Origin: Lentisphaeria bacterium
GTDB taxonomy: Bacteria > Verrucomicrobiota > Lentisphaeria > Victivallales > UBA1829
Assembly (NCBI GenBank): GCA_003526375.1
Contig: DPDG01000002.1
Location: 1-22,127 of the forward strand
Length of the DNA stretch: 22,127 nt
Reading direction: 5' to 3'
A program made the translations under genes and the position numbers. The notes beneath the pieces were generated by a model. The model ran no database searches. It saw only the letters and a program-made list of their open reading frames with translations, and was not told the origin of the DNA. This document shows, in pieces, positions 1 to 7,880 of this stretch; positions within the stretch are counted from its first letter, which is position 1, and each line of letters opens with the position of its first letter.

Positions 1-6
1 TGTTAA

Positions 7-24
7 AAAACTTGCACTCGGCGT
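7..24 (+). promoter_or_regulatory. 18-base motif upstream of the IS110 remnant, shared with the chaperone operon
   Basis: The 18 bases read AAAACTTGCACTCGGCGT and lie about 50 bases before the IS110 start codon. The same motif with one mismatch occurs on the minus strand at 22033-22050, about 40 bases before the first gene of the chaperone operon. TTGCAC could serve as a -35 element, but no good -10 hexamer sits at the usual spacing in either copy. The promoter role is inference. Confidence 0.3.
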
Positions 25-74
25 GAAATCGTAGTTCATTCAGGAAAAAAGATAAAAAAAGAGGAGCTGACACC

Positions 75-296
75 ATGAAAAATGAGCGCAACAAGAAACT
101 TTATATCGGATTCGATGTATCCAGCAAGAGCATTGAAATCTTTGTGAGGCAATCAGATTTGGAAACGGGAAAAGGGCTTCAGATCAAGAATTCAAAGTCA
201 ATACTTCGTAAATTTTTGGAGAGTTTACCCAATCCGACAGAAACAGTAATCGCTTTGGAAACAGGTTTCGATTCCGTGAGACAAGAAGTTGTTTGA
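75..296 (+). pseudogene. IS110-family transposase, N-terminal remnant
   Basis: The 73 residues match the start of IS110-type (DEDD) transposases. The opening strand is YIGFDVSSKSIEI, with the first catalytic Asp in GFD, and near the end VIALETG carries the second acidic residue. Family members usually run to about 300-400 residues, so the rest of the RuvC-like domain and the whole C-terminal serine domain are missing. The frame ends at a TGA at 294-296 and I see no continuation in any frame before 384. A good ribosome-binding site (GAGGAG at 61-66) precedes the ATG. It is the only clear gene fragment on the plus strand. The remnant is almost certainly inactive. In intact IS110-group elements the guide (bridge) RNA lies in a non-coding end; only 74 upstream bases are visible here, so nothing can be said about one. 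Confidence 0.72.
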
Positions 297-341
297 AATT
301 TTTTCGTTCACATGTATGATAGGCGTGTAGAACAGATGAGC

Positions 342-384
342 CGCGTTCGATGCGGAGCGGAACGCGACTCTCGGAATATTTCCG
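342..384 (-). terminator. Candidate hairpins after the permease gene
   Basis: Two inverted repeats follow the permease stop codon. CGGAA (372-376) pairs with TTCCG (380-384) across a 3-base loop, and CGCGTTC (342-348) pairs with GAACGCG (360-366) across an 11-base loop. The second stem is GC-rich but is not followed by a run of T on the minus strand, so it would be an imperfect intrinsic terminator. It may instead protect the 3' end of the transporter mRNA. Confidence 0.35.
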
Positions 385-2535
385 TTATTTCATGCTCGGG
401 ATGATGATGCCGCGGAGAATGATCTTCTGACAGGAGATGAAAATAATCATGGTCGGAATTGAGACCACGATGAATCCAGCGCTGACGATCCACGGAGAAG
501 CGCTCCACCACTGGGCTGCCTGATACATCCAGACAGCGATCGTCCACATGGATTTGTCCTGACAGATGATCAGCGCCCATTCCCATCCGTTGTATGCCGC
601 GATGAAGGCGTTCAGGCAATTGATGGCGAGGATCGGTTTCACCATTGGCATGGCGACAATGCGGAAAATCTGCATTTCGGAAGCTCCGTCGATGGTTGCC
701 GCTTCAAAGAGTTCCATCGGGAGGGAATCGAAGAAACCCTTCAGGATGAAGATTGCCATTCCGTTTGCCGCGCCGGGAAGAACGAGGGCCCAGAAGGTGT
801 TCAGGAGTCCGAGGTCGCGCATCAGCAGATAGGCAGGAATTGCGCTGACCATTGCGGGGAATGCCATTGTTGCCAGCATGAAGATTAGAATCTGGTTGTG
901 CCCGCGCAGATTGAAGCGGCTGAGTGCGTATGCGGCCAAAGGGTTGACCGTCAGCGTGAAGGCAATGGTCATAGCGATCAGCAGGAATGTGACAAGAATG
1001 GCGTTTCCGTTGAAGATCATGAAGTCGAAAATGATCTTGTAGTTGTCAAGAACCGGTCCAAAGGTCATGTTTATCTCATTCTGTGCGAAAGTGAGCGCGT
1101 ATGCCGGCATAAACTGGGGAAAGGCCTCTTCAATGTATTTCAGGTTCCAGCCGTATTCCCGGTTGATCTTTTCCAGGGATCCGTATTTTTTCAGGAGGAA
1201 TTTCTGGAATTCAATTTCCGAGGAGGAGAAGAGTTTTTGCTCGACGGGAAGGGTTTTTACGAAGTTTTTCCAAAGATCGCGATAGTTGTTTTCCTCGGTA
1301 GTGACTCCCTGTACCGGTTTTTCAGACAGGTTTATTTCACTCCAGTCTTTGTAGCTGGTTCCGAGCAGTCCGTTCGCAATTTTAAGCTGCCGCAGAATGC
1401 CTTTCACAAATTCTTGGAACTGACGGTTCAGTTCAGGGGTCGGGTGAATGGTGATCAGACGGAGTGGATAGCGTTCCTGCTGATATTTCTTCCAGAATCT
1501 CTGGATGCCTTCGCCGAAGGATGCGGGAACAGGGAAGGGTGTGTCTTCCAAACGATTGTATTTTGTCCCCGCCAGTTTGTTGTAGAGGTTAATGCTGAAT
1601 TTTTCTCCATTGTTGAGCAGGGAGACCTCTTCCGAGTCCAAGTATGCATACCATGCTGCGCGAAGGGCGTAAGGGATGGTGGGGGAGGCCGGAGCATATT
1701 CCTTTTTGAATTCGAGCCAGAGTTTCCGCACGTCCGCCGGAGCCGAGGGCGTGACCGGAAACAGTTTCTCTCCGCTGAAATTTTTTTCCTTCAGGTAACG
1801 GAACCATTTTCCCTTGATTCCCGGCGTGAAGATATGGGCGGAGACAGCCGCTTTGAAATCATTGTAAGTGCGGTATTTCGGATTGCTGTTGGGCGGGAAC
1901 CAGCTCTGGAAATCCATTGGATATCCGACTTCCGTACCGAAGTTGATGCTGTAAAAGCTGTTGAAAGGAAGTCCCCATTCGCTTCCGAGAAGTTTCAGCG
2001 CCTTGAGCCGCAGCTGTTTGCCGGAGAGCTTTTCGTCGGGATGACGGGCCAGATATTCCATGGAGAATTTTTCCATCAGGAATGTAATGGTGTCGATTTG
2101 GGTTGCGGCGGCGAAACAGTCGGAAAGCGGATAGGTATCCATGAATTCCGCATAGTCTGCGGCGATTTTCCGGTTGCCTTTGTCGATGTATGCGACGGCG
2201 AAGCGTTCGACTCCATCGGTGTCCCGGCCGATCAGCGACCAGGAGCTCCAGTAGGAGGGCTTTTCCGGCGCATAAGCCGACATCTGTCTCTGCCATCCGC
2301 GGGTTCCGTTGAAGTAGGGAACCAGACACTTGACGAAACGGTCCGGAGAAGACCACAGATATTTTGGGAACGGACTGAAGCGTTCGTAGTCGAATGCGTT
2401 CGACATGCTTCCCGTCAGGGTAATCATGAAGGGAATCACCATTGTGATGCCCATGAGAATCAGCCCGACGTAAATCGAAATCATGATAAATCTGTTTTTG
2501 AAAGAACCCCTTCCGACTTCTGAAATCAAACTCAT
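385..2535 (-). CDS. Carbohydrate ABC transporter permease (MalG type) with a giant extracytoplasmic loop
   Basis: This is an inner-membrane permease of the binding-protein-dependent sugar importer family, and it would pair with the MalF-type half encoded just upstream. The first membrane helix lies at about residues 15-40. The usual MalG-type core occupies about residues 503-716 and has the cytoplasmic EAA loop (ELFEAATIDGASEMQ, about 608-622) that docks the ATPase. The family is normally 270-300 residues, but this protein has 716, because about 450 residues are inserted between helices 1 and 2, on the outer face. The insert contains degenerate repeats of the type N-x3-G-T-x-Y (see findings). 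The start was set at the ATG at 2535 because AGGAGGAGG lies 9 bases before it; a TTG nine codons earlier overlaps the previous stop but has no better signal. The gap to the upstream gene is 23 bases, so the two are co-transcribed. No ATPase gene is adjacent, and a shared MsmX-like ATPase is the usual solution. The permease core is certain; the role of the insert is unknown. Confidence 0.88.
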   Translation of the reverse strand: MSLISEVGRGSFKNRFIMISIYVGLILMGITMVIPFMITLTGSMSNAFDYERFSPFPKYLWSSPDRFVKCLVPYFNGTRGWQRQMSAYAPEKPSYWSSWSLIGRDTDGVERFAVAYIDKGNRKIAADYAEFMDTYPLSDCFAAATQIDTITFLMEKFSMEYLARHPDEKLSGKQLRLKALKLLGSEWGLPFNSFYSINFGTEVGYPMDFQSWFPPNSNPKYRTYNDFKAAVSAHIFTPGIKGKWFRYLKEKNFSGEKLFPVTPSAPADVRKLWLEFKKEYAPASPTIPYALRAAWYAYLDSEEVSLLNNGEKFSINLYNKLAGTKYNRLEDTPFPVPASFGEGIQRFWKKYQQERYPLRLITIHPTPELNRQFQEFVKGILRQLKIANGLLGTSYKDWSEINLSEKPVQGVTTEENNYRDLWKNFVKTLPVEQKLFSSSEIEFQKFLLKKYGSLEKINREYGWNLKYIEEAFPQFMPAYALTFAQNEINMTFGPVLDNYKIIFDFMIFNGNAILVTFLLIAMTIAFTLTVNPLAAYALSRFNLRGHNQILIFMLATMAFPAMVSAIPAYLLMRDLGLLNTFWALVLPGAANGMAIFILKGFFDSLPMELFEAATIDGASEMQIFRIVAMPMVKPILAINCLNAFIAAYNGWEWALIICQDKSMWTIAVWMYQAAQWWSASPWIVSAGFIVVSIPTMIIFISCQKIILRGIIIPSMK

Positions 2536-2558
2536 ATCTGAATACCTCCTCCTCTTTC

Positions 2559-5150
2559 TCAATCTGCGGCGCGTTTATATTCGACTTTGCTGAGGAACTG
2601 GATCTGGATGTAGGTCAGTCCGATCAGCAGTGACCCAAGCACACATGCCATGGCGGTTGCCATACTGAAGCGCAGATTTGCATACGCTTCAATCCAGATT
2701 TTGAGTCCGATCACCGTGGTTGCCTCGCCCGGTCCGCCGAATGTCATCAGGAAGATGTTGCCCATCCCCTGGAAGGTGGCTATGAAGGTGCCGACAAAAT
2801 TGATGATGATCAATGGCAGCAGGGTCGGAATAGTGATGTTCCAGAGTTTGCTGCGGAATCCGGCTCCATCGACTTCCGCCGCCTCGTAGAGCTCTTTCGG
2901 CAGGGAGTGGAGCGCCGCCAGATAGATCAGACTCGACATTCCCATGCCCGCCCAAACGGTCGGAATGATACAGCAGATCATCGCCAGTGATGGATCCTCA
3001 AGCCATGCCTGCGGCTTGATCTCCACAAACGGCAGATAGTTCAGATAGGCAATCAACTGATTGAAAAAGCCCGCCGGTGTCGGATTGTACATCAGTTTCC
3101 ACATCAATGCGATCACCAGTCCGCTGGTCATCTGCGGCAGAAAGAACAGGGTCCGGAACAGAATCTTGAAATGCCGGATCTCTGTCAGCATGATTGCCAG
3201 AATGATCGGTGCCGTGAACGCGAACAGCATATTCAGAATCACGAAGCAGACCGTTCTCCACATGCTCATCCAGAAACTCTTGTCGAGTGCCAGATTGATG
3301 AAGTTGTCCAGTCCCACGAAGATGGAGTTGCCCGTGACCTTGTAATCCTGAAACGCCATGATCAATCCGCGGCCCAGCGGATAGTAGCGCCAGAGAATAA
3401 TGATCAGGACCGCCGGCAGAATCAGCAGAAATGGAAGATATCCGTTGTAGACCGATCGGGCTCCCCCTTTCCGCTTGCCCATGAAGGATTTGACAATCCG
3501 ATAGCAGAGACAGGCTGCGGCGATCAGAAGAGCCGCCAGAATGATGAATGCCGACGGACGCCATTTCGCCAGTTCGGATTCCGGCAGCGCGAACATCAGT
3601 CCGGAATTTGCCTGACGGTTCACTTCGAGAATGGCATCTTTGTAATGGAAGTCCTCTCCTTTGCTTCCGAGCATGATGCCAAGGCATTTGTTATTTATCG
3701 CCATGTTGATGGGAAGCCAGAAACCGATCCATGGTTCGGTGTAGGCTTTGATATTTCCTTTTTCGATGTCGGTGAAGTTCTGGCGGATGGCAAGGGGAAT
3801 GTCGCGGATATATTCTTCGTAACCGAGACGCCTGAGGTTTTCCGGAGAGACAAATTTGCTCATGCCTGAGAGAACCTGCGATTCAATGTTCGCATCAATG
3901 ACTTTTTCATCGCAGATGGCGGTCATGGTTTTCCAGACAGCGTCACGTTCCTCTTTGGAGCGGTCGGCGACTCCGACGTACATGACCGCGTAATGGTTCT
4001 GCGTCTGGATCACTCTCTGTCCTTTCGGTCCCGGTGCCGCCGGATAAGGAAACCAGCTCAGAAGCGAAGGATCTAAGTTCGCATAGGTACCGACGGCGGA
4101 GAGATCGGTTACCGTGCGGATGACCATGGCAACTTCACCGCGGCCGAGGAGTTCCCACATGCTTTCACCTCGCTGCCCGCCGGAATCTGTTCTGGCAACG
4201 CCGGTGATAATATCCTCTTCCGAATATTCAATACCTTTTTTGATCGCATCCTTGAGTGTGACCGGTTCCCCGTTGACGTTCAGCCATTTCCCCCAGCGCA
4301 ACTGATAAAGAAAACCGATGGCCTCTAGCGCTTCCGGAGAGTCGAAGTTGGCACGCCACTGAGATGGCTGCTTGGAGAGTTCCTCTCCTTCCTGAGTAAT
4401 GAATTTCGTTTCATAGAGAGGAAAAGTGTATTCCTTTCCTGTTTTCGGACTCTTGCGTATCTGAATGATCGGTTCTCCGCCAGCAGATTGAATCCAGGGG
4501 AGAAAGAGATAACCCCAAGCCGGAAGACAGATTCCTTTCTGCCCCTGCTGGGTGACTGCGCCGGGAATGATACGGTTTGTGTCGGTCAGTTTATAGCACC
4601 AGTAGAGAAGCTCATCCCAGGTTTTCGGCGGCTTGTTCGGATCAAGTCCCGCGGCGGAAACCAGGTCCACCCGATAGATGATTGCCAACATATCCTTGAC
4701 GGGAAGAGGCAGTCCGTAGACTTTTCCATCCACTGTGGCAACCTTGCGGAAAAGTGGCGGAATTTTTTTCCATCCCGGCCATTTCGCCTCGGAATCATCA
4801 ATTTCCCCATTGCCGTTTGTGTCCTCTCCGATCCATTCGTTGAGCGGATAGAGAAATCCCTGTGAAATTTCAGCACGGATGGTGTGGAACCAGCTGAGCC
4901 CCACATCCGGCGCAGTTTTTCCGGCAATTGCCATCATCAGGGAGGATTTTCCGCCAGGCAGTGAGATTCCTCCCCATTGTTCCAGCAGAATCTGCGGATT
5001 CTTCTGTATGAACCGGATCAGTTGTTTCGTGTAGTTGTGTTCCATATTATTCGGCTGGAAAAATGAATCCACCTTGACGAGCGTTTTTTCCGGCGCTTCC
5101 GCAAAGCAGGCCAGACACAGACAAAATAAAACCAGTACGCGCAGTAACAC
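2559..5150 (-). CDS. Fused sugar-binding protein and ABC transporter permease (MalF type)
   Basis: One 863-residue polypeptide joins two normally separate importer subunits. Residues 1-18 are a signal peptide. Residues 20-525 resemble extracellular solute-binding proteins of family 1. They include an exact EF-hand-type loop, DTNGNGEIDDSE (110-121), with acidic or amide residues at loop positions 1, 3, 5, 9 and 12. A tethering helix at about 533-552 leads into a MalF-type permease (about 568-863), with the motif ELYEAAEVDGAGF (753-765) as the EAA loop. The start is GTG at 5150, preceded by AAGGAG at 8 bases. The binding domain would stay attached to the membrane and to its own channel, so the protein works without a free periplasmic receptor. 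Its partner is the large-loop permease that follows after 23 bases. The substrate is probably an oligosaccharide released by the lyase and glycosidase of this locus; this is inferred from context only. Confidence 0.88.
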   Translation of the reverse strand: MLLRVLVLFCLCLACFAEAPEKTLVKVDSFFQPNNMEHNYTKQLIRFIQKNPQILLEQWGGISLPGGKSSLMMAIAGKTAPDVGLSWFHTIRAEISQGFLYPLNEWIGEDTNGNGEIDDSEAKWPGWKKIPPLFRKVATVDGKVYGLPLPVKDMLAIIYRVDLVSAAGLDPNKPPKTWDELLYWCYKLTDTNRIIPGAVTQQGQKGICLPAWGYLFLPWIQSAGGEPIIQIRKSPKTGKEYTFPLYETKFITQEGEELSKQPSQWRANFDSPEALEAIGFLYQLRWGKWLNVNGEPVTLKDAIKKGIEYSEEDIITGVARTDSGGQRGESMWELLGRGEVAMVIRTVTDLSAVGTYANLDPSLLSWFPYPAAPGPKGQRVIQTQNHYAVMYVGVADRSKEERDAVWKTMTAICDEKVIDANIESQVLSGMSKFVSPENLRRLGYEEYIRDIPLAIRQNFTDIEKGNIKAYTEPWIGFWLPINMAINNKCLGIMLGSKGEDFHYKDAILEVNRQANSGLMFALPESELAKWRPSAFIILAALLIAAACLCYRIVKSFMGKRKGGARSVYNGYLPFLLILPAVLIIILWRYYPLGRGLIMAFQDYKVTGNSIFVGLDNFINLALDKSFWMSMWRTVCFVILNMLFAFTAPIILAIMLTEIRHFKILFRTLFFLPQMTSGLVIALMWKLMYNPTPAGFFNQLIAYLNYLPFVEIKPQAWLEDPSLAMICCIIPTVWAGMGMSSLIYLAALHSLPKELYEAAEVDGAGFRSKLWNITIPTLLPLIIINFVGTFIATFQGMGNIFLMTFGGPGEATTVIGLKIWIEAYANLRFSMATAMACVLGSLLIGLTYIQIQFLSKVEYKRAAD

Positions 5151-5465
5151 GATGCTTGCTCCTTCCTCTCCTTGTTACGGGACCATTGGCGATGACGGAA
5201 TTGTCATTTTCAGGTGCCCGGTGACACTTTACCCCTCAAAAAAAACGAGACCAAAACTTTTGCTTCACAAATGCGACCACAACTCCTTTCTGTACTTGCA
5301 CATGAGGGTGATAATGGACTTGCCTTTCCTCGCAACGGAACTTAATTCGGATGAATCTGATCCTTTGCTGCATTTACCACTTATCCTGTTTTCTGAGGCA
5401 ACCATATCCTTACGCTGGAACCGAGAAGTGCCATGGATTTTAGTGCGGGAAGTCATTGCAAGTCA
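5151..5465 (-). other. Intergenic region before the transporter operon
   Basis: These 315 bases separate the GH3 gene from the transporter operon. They contain the transporter ribosome-binding site (5159-5164), the inverted-repeat block described separately (5192-5226), and a possible weak minus-strand promoter with -10 TAAAGT at about 5228-5233. A frame of 63 codons (5265-5456) has no ribosome-binding site and no recognisable protein. I see no convincing intrinsic terminator for the GH3 gene. The length suggests that the transporter has its own promoter. Confidence 0.5.
5192..5226. promoter_or_regulatory. Clustered TGAC/GTCA inverted repeats, possible operator or insertion-sequence end
   Basis: ATGAC (5192-5196) pairs with GTCAT (5203-5207) across GGAATT. 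The second element also pairs as TGTCA (5202-5206) with TGACA (5222-5226). The block lies 40-75 bases before the transporter start codon, where an operator would be expected. The arrangement also recalls the repeated terminal sites of IS21-type elements, which often contain TGTCA and TGACA. No IS21 protein remnant is visible beside it. Either reading is inference. Confidence 0.3.
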
Positions 5466-7652
5466 TCACAATTCTTTGAATTCAGCGAAAAAGGCGCTTC
5501 TTCGGGACAAAGAATGGACTTCACCGGGAAGATTCCAGACCGCTGACTGCCGGATATCCTGCGACGAAGCACCGATCTGAATCACATGTTTTCCCGGTAC
5601 GGTTCGCCACCGCTTTGATTCAGGGGACCAGCGGACAGTCAGTTCCGGAGACAGCCGGAACTGGATTCGGCGCGTCTCGCTGGGCTGCAGTGTCACCCGG
5701 CCAAACCCCTTCAATTTCCCATCCAGATAGAGCTGCACGATTTCGGTTCCCGGTATTGAGCCGGAGTTGGCAATTTCCAAAGTCACGGTATTTTCCTCAT
5801 CGCAAACCGTTGCCGTGCGATAGTCATAGGATGTGTAACTCAATCCGAATCCAAACGGATACTGGATCACCGTCTCATCCTCGTCCATCGCGGCGGAAAC
5901 ACAGAGTTTAGCCGAGAAGTTGATTTTTCCAGCCAGCAGATCCGCAACAGCGTCTCCGCCTGACTGCCCCGGGAAAAACGCCTGAATCACTGCGGAACAA
6001 CGTTCCGCAAGATCGCCGATCACCTGCGGCCGTCCGCCGAAGATTATCAAAATCACCGGTTTTCCGGTTTCCGTGAGTTTCCGGACAAACTCTTCCTGCT
6101 TTCCCGGCAGGCGGATTCCGGGCCGTTTGCGCCCTTCACCGCAGAGTAGAATGTTCTCGCCCACTGCGGCGATGATGAGATCGGCCTCTGTTGCCAAAGT
6201 CAGGGCTCGCTCCCAATCCGGAGGGGGAAATGATTCTGCGGTCTGGTGGAGATGAGCTAACTCCAGCAGTCGGGGGTCGCCGTGGGGATCGAGTTCGAAC
6301 TTTTCCTTCGCTTCCCAGTCGCAACCGCGTTCCACCAGCAGTTCCGCGTCTGCGGGCAGGATGCGGCGCAGTCCCTCTTCCAGCGTGACCAGCTTCGGCT
6401 GGGAGGCATCAAGCGGAAGGTGCCACCAGAAACTGGTCAGTGAGTGATAGGTGTAATCGCCCAACAGTGCCTGTATGCTGTTGGCATTCGGTCCGGCAAG
6501 AACAATTTTTCTGCCGGAGAAGTCGAGAGGAAGTATCCCGTCGTTTTTCAGCAGAACGATTGATTGCTCCGCCATTTCGCGGGCGATGGTCTGATGTTCC
6601 GGTGGATTCAGGTCAATGGGGCCGGAAGTCGGCAGAACGGGGGATTCTCCCAGCAGTCCCGCCTCCGCTTTGAAAAGCAAAGTGCGCATGACCGCCGCAT
6701 CGAACGCCTGCCGTGGAAGCCGCCCCGCTTTGAGCAGCTTCGGAAGCATTGAAAAAAGCTCCGGAGCCGGCAGTTCCGCGTCATTGCCGTGAAGCAATGA
6801 TTGGATGGCGGCCTCTGCCGCGTCGACGGCACTCACACCGATCGTGAGGCGTATCGCTCCGTAATCGCTGATGACCAGTCCATCGAATCCCAGAAGATCG
6901 CGCAGGACATTGTGCAGCAGCTCCTTGTTGGCGATGCATGGAACACCATGCCAAGAGTGATAGCCCGGCATCACCACCCGTGCCCCGGCAAGGCGGATGG
7001 AAGCTTCATGGGGCAGCAGCATTTCCTCGAAGAATTCCTGATCGTTCTCGTTCCGGCTGCCGTATCCGGCGAAATGTTTGATCGTGGCCGCAACGCCCCG
7101 AGAATGCATTCCCTGGACAAAGGCGCAGGCCAATACTGCGGTCAGGCAGGAATCGGAGCCGAAACTCTCTTCTATCCTCGACCAGTGCGCGGAATGGCAG
7201 AGATCAATCATCGGCGAGAGGGCCAGAACGCCACCGAGCTTACGCAGACTCTCAGCGGTGGCTTCGTTTTTGCGCCGGATCAGGTCGGGATTCCACGAGC
7301 AGGCGGAACCGAGGTGTTGCGGGAAGACGGTGGCGCCACGAGCGGCTACACCGGAGATCGCCTCCTCCTGCGGAGCGGCGGGGATTCCGCAGGGGGTATT
7401 GTCGCGCAACCATTTCTGCAACTCCAACACAAAATTCCGCAGCGCATCCGGGCTGAGCGGATGTGAGCAGGCAAATTGACAAAGGTGACCGATGCCGTTT
7501 GGGATGAGTTTCCGGCACTTCTCCGGATCCAGCGAAAAGTTTTCATTCATGAGGGCGTTGGAGCGGATGCCGCAGAGCTGTGCCGCTTTCGCCTCGTCCG
7601 TAAGCCGAGAAAAGTAAAATTCCGCTTGTTTCTGATGGTGTTCTTGAATCAT
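5466..7652 (-). CDS. Glycoside hydrolase family 3 (beta-glucosidase/beta-xylosidase type)
   Basis: The 728-residue enzyme has the three-part GH3 layout: a (beta/alpha)8 domain (about 10-330), an alpha/beta sandwich (about 355-590) and a fibronectin III-like tail (about 608-697). The substrate-binding motif ATIKHFAGYG lies near residue 189-198. The nucleophile is the Asp of VISDYGAI (D263), preceded by the family block MPGYHSWHGVP. Glu506 in LLCGEGR is a good candidate for the acid/base, and PFGFGLSY (599-606) marks the end of the sandwich domain. It should hydrolyse beta-linked glycosides from the non-reducing end with retention. There is no signal peptide, so it probably acts in the cytoplasm on imported oligosaccharides. 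The start was moved to the ATG at 7652 because GGAGGGAG lies just before it; the 12 codons upstream lack such a site. It stands between the dehydrogenase (228-base gap) and the transporter (315-base gap). The family is secure; the linkage cleaved is not. Confidence 0.93.
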   Translation of the reverse strand: MIQEHHQKQAEFYFSRLTDEAKAAQLCGIRSNALMNENFSLDPEKCRKLIPNGIGHLCQFACSHPLSPDALRNFVLELQKWLRDNTPCGIPAAPQEEAISGVAARGATVFPQHLGSACSWNPDLIRRKNEATAESLRKLGGVLALSPMIDLCHSAHWSRIEESFGSDSCLTAVLACAFVQGMHSRGVAATIKHFAGYGSRNENDQEFFEEMLLPHEASIRLAGARVVMPGYHSWHGVPCIANKELLHNVLRDLLGFDGLVISDYGAIRLTIGVSAVDAAEAAIQSLLHGNDAELPAPELFSMLPKLLKAGRLPRQAFDAAVMRTLLFKAEAGLLGESPVLPTSGPIDLNPPEHQTIAREMAEQSIVLLKNDGILPLDFSGRKIVLAGPNANSIQALLGDYTYHSLTSFWWHLPLDASQPKLVTLEEGLRRILPADAELLVERGCDWEAKEKFELDPHGDPRLLELAHLHQTAESFPPPDWERALTLATEADLIIAAVGENILLCGEGRKRPGIRLPGKQEEFVRKLTETGKPVILIIFGGRPQVIGDLAERCSAVIQAFFPGQSGGDAVADLLAGKINFSAKLCVSAAMDEDETVIQYPFGFGLSYTSYDYRTATVCDEENTVTLEIANSGSIPGTEIVQLYLDGKLKGFGRVTLQPSETRRIQFRLSPELTVRWSPESKRWRTVPGKHVIQIGASSQDIRQSAVWNLPGEVHSLSRRSAFFAEFKEL

Positions 7653-7880
7653 CAATCTCCCTCCTGCGGGTGAAAATGTTTTTATCAAATACTTACTCTT
7701 TCTCTTAGAGCGTGTTTGAGCTCATTTTGTTACGATCTGAACGGGAGTTGACCGACAAAACCGGTTCTCCCCAGAATTGAGAATCCCATTTTCCGAAACA
7801 GTTGCCGGACAACCGGCCTCACCCTGTGCCACCTGCCGGAATAATTCCATATGGACTGTCGTTCTTTCCACAGAATCAAG

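Noticed and set aside
898..2523. Long plus-strand open frame of 541 codons opposite the permease
   Set aside because: It is a codon-bias shadow of the minus-strand permease. Its translation has no family resemblance and it has no ribosome-binding site.
5265..5456. Minus-strand frame of 63 codons in the spacer before the transporter
   Set aside because: No ribosome-binding site, unusual composition and no family resemblance.
7705..7720. TTAGAGCGTGTTTGAG, similar to the end of some IS5-type elements with a TNA target
   Set aside because: No matching inverted copy and no transposase fragment nearby; about 13 bases of resemblance is too little.
7722..7850. Minus-strand frame of 42 codons between the dehydrogenase and GH3 genes
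   Set aside because: No convincing ribosome-binding site, no hydrophobic segment and no resemblance to anything; kept as spacer.
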